Assembly: GCA_965263325.1 (NCBI GenBank)
Contig: CBDHGY010000002.1
Coordinates: 682,001-746,000 of the forward strand
DNA: 64,000 bases
From: CBDHGY01 sp965263325
GTDB lineage: Bacteria > Pseudomonadota > Alphaproteobacteria > Caulobacterales > Hyphomonadaceae
Direction of reading: 5' to 3'
Shown here: piece after piece, positions 59,418 through 64,000 of the stretch
How the letters are laid out: every line of letters begins with the position of its first letter
Position numbering within the stretch: position 1 is the stretch's first letter
Notes under the pieces: generated by a model
What the model was told of the DNA's origin: nothing
The model's input: only the letters and a program-made list of their open reading frames with translations
Database searches by the model: none
Position numbers and translations under genes: made by a program

Positions 59418-61682
59418 GTGCTTAGATGGACCGGTCTAGCTGCTGCGCTGGCGTTTGCCGCACCCAGTGTCGCTCAGGAAGCATCACCGGATGCGGCGAC
59501 AACAGATCCGGTAGTTGTCGAAGCAGACAATATATATCAGGATCAGGCTACAAATACCGTCATTGCTGAAGGCAATGTGCAAGCTGAGTATGAAGGCCGC
59601 ATCCTGAAGGCGGATAAAGTGGTCTACAATCGCGAGACCGATCGCGTTCGGGCAATCGGCAATGTTGTCATAATCGATGCCGATGGCACGCAGCGCTTCG
59701 CCAATGAAGTTGAGATCTCCTCCAATCTTTCTGATGGTTATGCGATTGGATTTTCGTCTCGAATGGCGAATGGCGGGTTGGCAACGGCAAACGCCGCTGA
59801 ACGCCAACCCAATGGCATCACAGCGCTGGATCAGATTGTCTATACCGCGTGCGAAGTGTGTGATGAGAACGATACGCCAACTTGGAGTCTCCGCGCACGT
59901 AAAGCGGTGCTGGATGAAGAAGAAGGCATGTTCTCCTACCGAGATGCGGTATTGGAAGTCGCTGGTGTGCCTGTCTTCTACATCCCGTATTTTAGTCATC
60001 CAGACCCGAAATCCGAAAGACGCTCTGGTCTCCTGGCACCCGACTTCGGCACATCCTCGAAACTCGGCGTCTTTTATCAGCAACCCTATTATTGGGCGAT
60101 TTCCCCCAGCCAGGATTTAACGATCTCTCCGAAGGTCATGGCAAACGTCAATCCGTTGCTACAATTGGAGTACCGCAAACGCTTTTACTCTGGTCAAATC
60201 AGCATCGACACAAGCTTCACGAACGAAAGAGACTTCGATAGCGATGGCGAAACGTTTGGCGACGCAGAGTGGCGAAGTCACATTTATGCGCAAGGCTTGT
60301 TCGATATAAACGACAAATGGCAATGGGGCTTTGGCATAGAGCGCCAAAACGATGACCTTTACACGCGTAGATACGATATCGAAGGCGAAAACCGAACACG
60401 AGGCCTTTATGATGGTCAGCCAAGGCGCCTGCTGACCCAAGGCTTCGTCGTCGGACAAGACACAGATTTTTACGCGGATGCTTCAGTCCTGTCATTTCAA
60501 GGCCTTCGCGCAGGCGATGACGACGGTGCATTGCCATTCGCGTCCCCGCTTTTCTTTGCCGAGCAGCTGTATGATTTTGGTCATCTCGGTCGTGCATCTG
60601 TCACGGCATCAGGAGCCTTGCTGTCGAGAGACACCGGTGCAGATAGCAGGCGCCTATCTGTTGGCGGAGAATGGTCAACAACCCGCATAATACCTGGCGG
60701 TTTGCTTTTCGAGCCTTTCGCTGAAGCCCGCGGCGACTTTTACTCACTCGATGAAGATGTATCAGGTGCGGATGCTGTGTCCCGCGCTGTCGGCACCGCG
60801 GGCGCGCGGCTGTCCTATCCCCTTGTTCGGACCGGCGAAAACATCGACATCATTATTGAGCCGACAATTCTGGCGGCTGTCGGAACAGCCAACATCAACG
60901 ATCCTGCAATTCCAGTAGAAGACGGGTTGTTATTCGAACTCGATGAGGCCAGCCTTTTCGAAGCAAATGGTGCGTCAGGTTATGATCTTTATGAAGGCGG
61001 CGGTAAAGCTGCCGCAGGAATAACCGCGCGCGCGCGGTTTAAAGGCGGTGCCGAAATATCTGGGATTATCGGACAGCGCTGGCGCTCAATAGACGACGAC
61101 GCATTTGACATTACGTCCAATCTTGGAGGAAAGACTTCAGACTGGGTCGCGGGGGTCGCAGCTGACTTTGGCCCGATCTTGCGACTGCAAACACGCGCAC
61201 GCTTTGGTGATAATGGGCGCATGTCTGACGGCTATTCACTCAATCGAGTTGATGCCAGCGTCTCAACTTCGTTTAATCGCCTCCGCGCGCAGGCGCGATA
61301 CTACAAAATTGAGGATACAGTTTCATTCTCAGGCGAGCCGGATGAAGGCGTCGACCTCGCGGCCGATCTGAGGCTCACAGACAACTATTCCATTGTGTAT
61401 GCACGCCGCCGCGATATCGCAGGTACGCCTACGGTTCTCCGCGATCCTTTCAGCGGAGCGATCATTCGAGACCCGCCCATAACGGGCGATCCAATAATCA
61501 TTTCAGAGTCGAGAGATCTGCTTCATAGCATCGGTATCGCCTATGATGACGAGTGTTCGAGATTCGAAATTTCCTTCGCCCGATCTGAGGGGATCGACCG
61601 TACGATTGGGCCAAATGACTCAGTTCAATTCCGGTTTTCTTTGAAAACATTGGGAGATTTTGGATCGAGAGATGTTGATTAA
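59418..61682 (+). CDS. lptD: LPS-assembly protein LptD
   Basis: Outer-membrane barrel that inserts LPS in the outer leaflet with LptE. 754 residues from a GTG. Signal peptide at residues 1-19 (cleavage near SVAQE). N-terminal beta-jellyroll of the OstA/LptA type at about 30-140 (IYQDQATNTVIAEGNVQAEY, LKADKVVYNRETDRVRAIGN). The barrel domain follows, with alternating strands to the last residues. Cys pairs TACEVC near residue 151 and a late CSRFE may form the interdomain disulfide. It is expected to act with LptF/LptG encoded at 15.6-17.8 kb. surA follows. Confidence 0.93.
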   Translation: MLRWTGLAAALAFAAPSVAQEASPDAATTDPVVVEADNIYQDQATNTVIAEGNVQAEYEGRILKADKVVYNRETDRVRAIGNVVIIDADGTQRFANEVEISSNLSDGYAIGFSSRMANGGLATANAAERQPNGITALDQIVYTACEVCDENDTPTWSLRARKAVLDEEEGMFSYRDAVLEVAGVPVFYIPYFSHPDPKSERRSGLLAPDFGTSSKLGVFYQQPYYWAISPSQDLTISPKVMANVNPLLQLEYRKRFYSGQISIDTSFTNERDFDSDGETFGDAEWRSHIYAQGLFDINDKWQWGFGIERQNDDLYTRRYDIEGENRTRGLYDGQPRRLLTQGFVVGQDTDFYADASVLSFQGLRAGDDDGALPFASPLFFAEQLYDFGHLGRASVTASGALLSRDTGADSRRLSVGGEWSTTRIIPGGLLFEPFAEARGDFYSLDEDVSGADAVSRAVGTAGARLSYPLVRTGENIDIIIEPTILAAVGTANINDPAIPVEDGLLFELDEASLFEANGASGYDLYEGGGKAAAGITARARFKGGAEISGIIGQRWRSIDDDAFDITSNLGGKTSDWVAGVAADFGPILRLQTRARFGDNGRMSDGYSLNRVDASVSTSFNRLRAQARYYKIEDTVSFSGEPDEGVDLAADLRLTDNYSIVYARRRDIAGTPTVLRDPFSGAIIRDPPITGDPIIISESRDLLHSIGIAYDDECSRFEISFARSEGIDRTIGPNDSVQFRFSLKTLGDFGSRDVD

Positions 61683-61815
61683 CCGTGGAAATCCTAAATG
61701 TCTGTAATGTTGAGGCCTTTACTGCCCTGATTTATTGCAGCATTTCTGCCGCACCTTTATGCTTTCTCCAGACAACGGGCCAGCTGGGCCAACTTTAATC
61801 AGGATCAAACGATAT

Positions 61816-63060
61816 ATGACCCTTCGTAGCTTTATTATCAGTACCGCCATTGCTCTGATGCCAGCTTGCGCCTTCGCCCAAACCGCCCCAACAGCTGATG
61901 GGCGCACACAAGTCGAAGGCATTGCGGCTATTGTAAACGATGAACCGATCTCATTTAGCGATGTTCGCCAACGGGCAACGCTGCTCATGATGGGTATCGG
62001 GCAACAGCCATCGGCAGAATTGCAGAGACAGATGCTAGGCCAGGCACTTGAGCAACTAATCGATGAACGTATCCAGATTCAGGAAGCTGCTGAGTATGAA
62101 GTAGAGATCCCTGAGGAAGAAATTTCGGCCGCTATTGGCGATATGGCAGCGCAATCAAACCTCACACGAGACGCGCTATTCCAAGAATTACGAGCAGTGG
62201 GTATCAACCCAACAAGCCTTGAAGATCAAATGCGCGCTGAAATTTCGTGGCGTAGAATCATGGGCGGCCTTTACGGCTCTCGGATCCGAATTTCGCAGAA
62301 CCAAATTGATGACCAAATCGCTCGCCTGCAACGATCTTCATCGCAGACCCAGTATCAGGTATCAGAAATTTTTCTTTACACTGCGAATGAAGAGGAAAAA
62401 GAACAGGCTACTGCCGCAGCACAATCGCTGTTGAGTCAGCTTCGTCAAGGCGCTCCGTTCCAGCTAGCGGCGCAGCGCTTTTCATCTGCTCCGACCGCAG
62501 CAACGGGAGGCGATATGGGGTGGATCTCCGTCGATACATTAGACAACCGATTGAGCGAAGCTCTGCAAGCGATGGATGGGCCTGGAATTACTGATCCGAT
62601 TGTTGTCGACAACGGAGTTTATTTATTGGCCCTTCGCTCCAAACGAGAGCCTGCTGATCAAACACCACTTCTTGAGCTGCGCCAATTGATAGCGACAAAC
62701 AATTCCGAAGAAACGCTGACACAAGCCCTCAGCGAAATTCGCGATGGCTGCGAAGGCATAGAAGAAGTTGCCGAAGCGAGCGGCGATCTAACCGCTGTCT
62801 CACTTGGTCAGATCAAAGAAACTGATTTGAACGCGCAAATGCGGTCCCGTGTTGCTGCCACGCCAGTTGGTGAAGGCAGCGCCCCCTATTCCGCGTCAGC
62901 AGGCATAGCGTCTATTTTCGTTTGCTCGCGCGCCGCAGACGGATCTGGCCTGCCAAGCCGTGATCAAATTGAAGATTCTCTCTATGGTCGCCAGCTGGGC
63001 ATGATATCTGAGCGCGCACTACGCGACTTAAAGCGTGAAGCGACAATCATTCGTCGCTAA
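61816..63060 (+). CDS. surA: Periplasmic chaperone / peptidyl-prolyl isomerase SurA
   Basis: Escorts outer-membrane proteins across the periplasm. 414 residues from the ATG at 61816, preceded by AGGAT; the frame is open 27 codons earlier but those lack a signal sequence start. A Sec signal peptide (LRSFIISTAIALMPACAFA) is followed by the SurA_N region (IAAIVNDEPISFSDVRQRA), a parvulin domain at about 180-290 (YQVSEIFLY, GGDMGWISVDTL, GITDPIVVDNGVYLLAL), and a helical C-terminus. lptD-surA-pdxA is a conserved cell-envelope order. Confidence 0.92.
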   Translation: MTLRSFIISTAIALMPACAFAQTAPTADGRTQVEGIAAIVNDEPISFSDVRQRATLLMMGIGQQPSAELQRQMLGQALEQLIDERIQIQEAAEYEVEIPEEEISAAIGDMAAQSNLTRDALFQELRAVGINPTSLEDQMRAEISWRRIMGGLYGSRIRISQNQIDDQIARLQRSSSQTQYQVSEIFLYTANEEEKEQATAAAQSLLSQLRQGAPFQLAAQRFSSAPTAATGGDMGWISVDTLDNRLSEALQAMDGPGITDPIVVDNGVYLLALRSKREPADQTPLLELRQLIATNNSEETLTQALSEIRDGCEGIEEVAEASGDLTAVSLGQIKETDLNAQMRSRVAATPVGEGSAPYSASAGIASIFVCSRAADGSGLPSRDQIEDSLYGRQLGMISERALRDLKREATIIRR

Positions 63061-63105
63061 AACGCGCTTGATCTTTATCAGAAAAAACCGGATGTGCGGA
63101 GGCAA

Positions 63106-64000
63106 ATGACAGCCTCCGCCTCCATTTCGAACCGTAACTCGCGTGCGCCAATTGCAATAACAATGGGCGACCCTGCTGGGTGCGGGCCGCAAATCACAGC
63201 TCGCGCCTGGGCGGCTCTGAAAGATGAACCTGAATGTGCAGCATATGTGATTGGCGATCCAGCGCTTTACGAACCGTTCTGCGCAATTCGTGAGGTGCGC
63301 AATACGGCGGAGGCGGTTGAAGTTTGGTCGCAAGCACTGCCAGTCCGACCAATGGCAAGCAAGATGCCACCTATCGAAACCGGCGCATCTAACAAGGTGA
63401 CCTCAAAGTGGATCATTTCGAGCATTGAAAATGCTGTCGCAGACGCACTTACCAGAGATCCCGATATGCAGGCGTCTGCAATTGTTACCAATCCGATCTC
63501 CAAGGCCGCACTATATGCGTCAGGCTTTGAGTATCCAGGTCACACTGAATTCTTAGCACATCTCTGCGCCAAAGGAGATCAACAAGCTCCTGAACCCGTG
63601 ATGATGCTGGTTGGCGGCGGACTGCGCGTCGCACTCGCGACAATACATGTTCCGCTTATACAAGTTGCGGATCTATTGACCGTTGAGAGCCTCATAAATA
63701 TCGCGAAAATCACACACCGTGATCTCATTGTGCGATTTGGAATCGAAAGCCCACGCCTCACATTTACGGGCCTTAATCCGCATGCAGGCGAGGCCGGTAC
63801 AATCGGGCACGAAGAAATCGACATAATCAACCCCGCTGCAGCGATCCTCCGGGCAAAGGGTATAGACATCGCAGACGCACGGCCGGGAGATACTGTTTTC
63901 GCCGAAGCGCTCGAAGGAAAATTCGACGCCGTAATCGCCATGACACATGATCAAGGTCTCATTCCTGTAAAGACACTCGACATGTGGGGCGGCGTTAACT
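63106..64000 (+). CDS. pdxA: 4-hydroxythreonine-4-phosphate dehydrogenase (3' end outside window)
   Basis: NAD-dependent oxidation step in pyridoxal phosphate synthesis. 298 codons from the ATG at 63106 (GGAGG just upstream) run off the right edge; the family is about 330 residues, so roughly 30 are missing. The opening is ITMGDPAGCGPQ, a variant of the usual GDPAGIGPE. Metal-binding His residues are in PGHTEFLAH, LNPHAGEAG and MTHDQGLIPVK, and GLRVALATIHVPL is present. Downstream partner ksgA is expected outside the window. Confidence 0.93.
   Translation, partial: MTASASISNRNSRAPIAITMGDPAGCGPQITARAWAALKDEPECAAYVIGDPALYEPFCAIREVRNTAEAVEVWSQALPVRPMASKMPPIETGASNKVTSKWIISSIENAVADALTRDPDMQASAIVTNPISKAALYASGFEYPGHTEFLAHLCAKGDQQAPEPVMMLVGGGLRVALATIHVPLIQVADLLTVESLINIAKITHRDLIVRFGIESPRLTFTGLNPHAGEAGTIGHEEIDIINPAAAILRAKGIDIADARPGDTVFAEALEGKFDAVIAMTHDQGLIPVKTLDMWGGVN

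Noticed and set aside
1..64000. CRISPR arrays, tRNA, rRNA, prophage or insertion sequences
   Set aside because: No repeat-spacer pattern, no tRNA cloverleaf or T-loop signature, and no transposase or phage genes were seen in any gap.

Overview
The window is bacterial chromosome from an alphaproteobacterium of roughly 52-55% GC by eye. The best guess is the Caulobacterales/Hyphomonadaceae/Parvularculaceae side of the class. The evidence is a divK-pleD operon with a CtrA-type box and GANTC sites in front, an hdaA-like gene beside a DUF2066 gene and purMN, a dinB with an N-terminal Cys4 motif next to divK, a pyrB/pyrC'/plsY/dprA block, and LptD/SurA/PdxA order. No rRNA, tRNA, IS element, prophage or CRISPR array was seen. 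Most of the window is core genome with short accessory patches.

Layout. 1-10 kb: aspS (cut by the left edge) divergent from rnd, then ppx-ppk-hdaA-DUF2066 leftward and purM-purN rightward. 10-12.3 kb: accessory patch with a small membrane protein, an exported DMP19-like protein, a strong terminator and a 65-bp tandem repeat. 12.2-15.5 kb: leftward chain pepA > DUF1877 > holC > EF-Tu-like barrel > ndk with coupled starts. 15.6-24.7 kb: lptF-lptG, topA, a small YbjQ-like gene, rnr, a NUDIX gene and rpmG. 24.7-28 kb: divK-pleD plus a tiny membrane ORF, divergent from a LexA-box-controlled dinB. 28-31.7 kb: RidA, GDPD, a FemAB/GNAT-like protein, HIT and a LuxR solo. 31.9-37 kb: a scattered gatB / gatA / gatC locus with unrelated genes between, then ruvX.

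37.5-50.9 kb: NUDIX, a 3-hydroxyisobutyrate-dehydrogenase-like enzyme, an orphan motB, an SLC13-type permease, bpt, a TakP-like TRAP transporter followed by a 2-oxoglutarate oxygenase, two small envelope proteins with a coniferyl-type aldehyde dehydrogenase, an enoyl-CoA hydratase and a hemolysin III protein. 51-54.4 kb: pyrB, a non-catalytic pyrC', plsY and a decayed dprA. 54.4-59.2 kb: a ScfR/RamB-type regulator divergent from the glyoxylate-shunt pair aceB-aceA. 59.4-64 kb: lptD, surA and pdxA (cut by the right edge).

The genes join up in several ways. GatCAB together with an AspRS carrying the His of non-discriminating enzymes points to tRNA-dependent amidation. ScfR probably controls the adjacent glyoxylate shunt. 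LptF/G and LptD/SurA serve outer-membrane LPS assembly but sit 42 kb apart. Gene order suggests that a pyrBC-plsY-dprA|topA-rnr block was opened between dprA and topA and now lies between lptG and lptD, with dprA becoming a pseudogene. No unmistakable new system is present. The best leads are the dprA decay and rearrangement, the possibly leaderless SOS-controlled dinB, an hdaA lacking the Walker A lysine, the exported DMP19-like protein, and the repeated TTTTACA sites between scfR and aceB.
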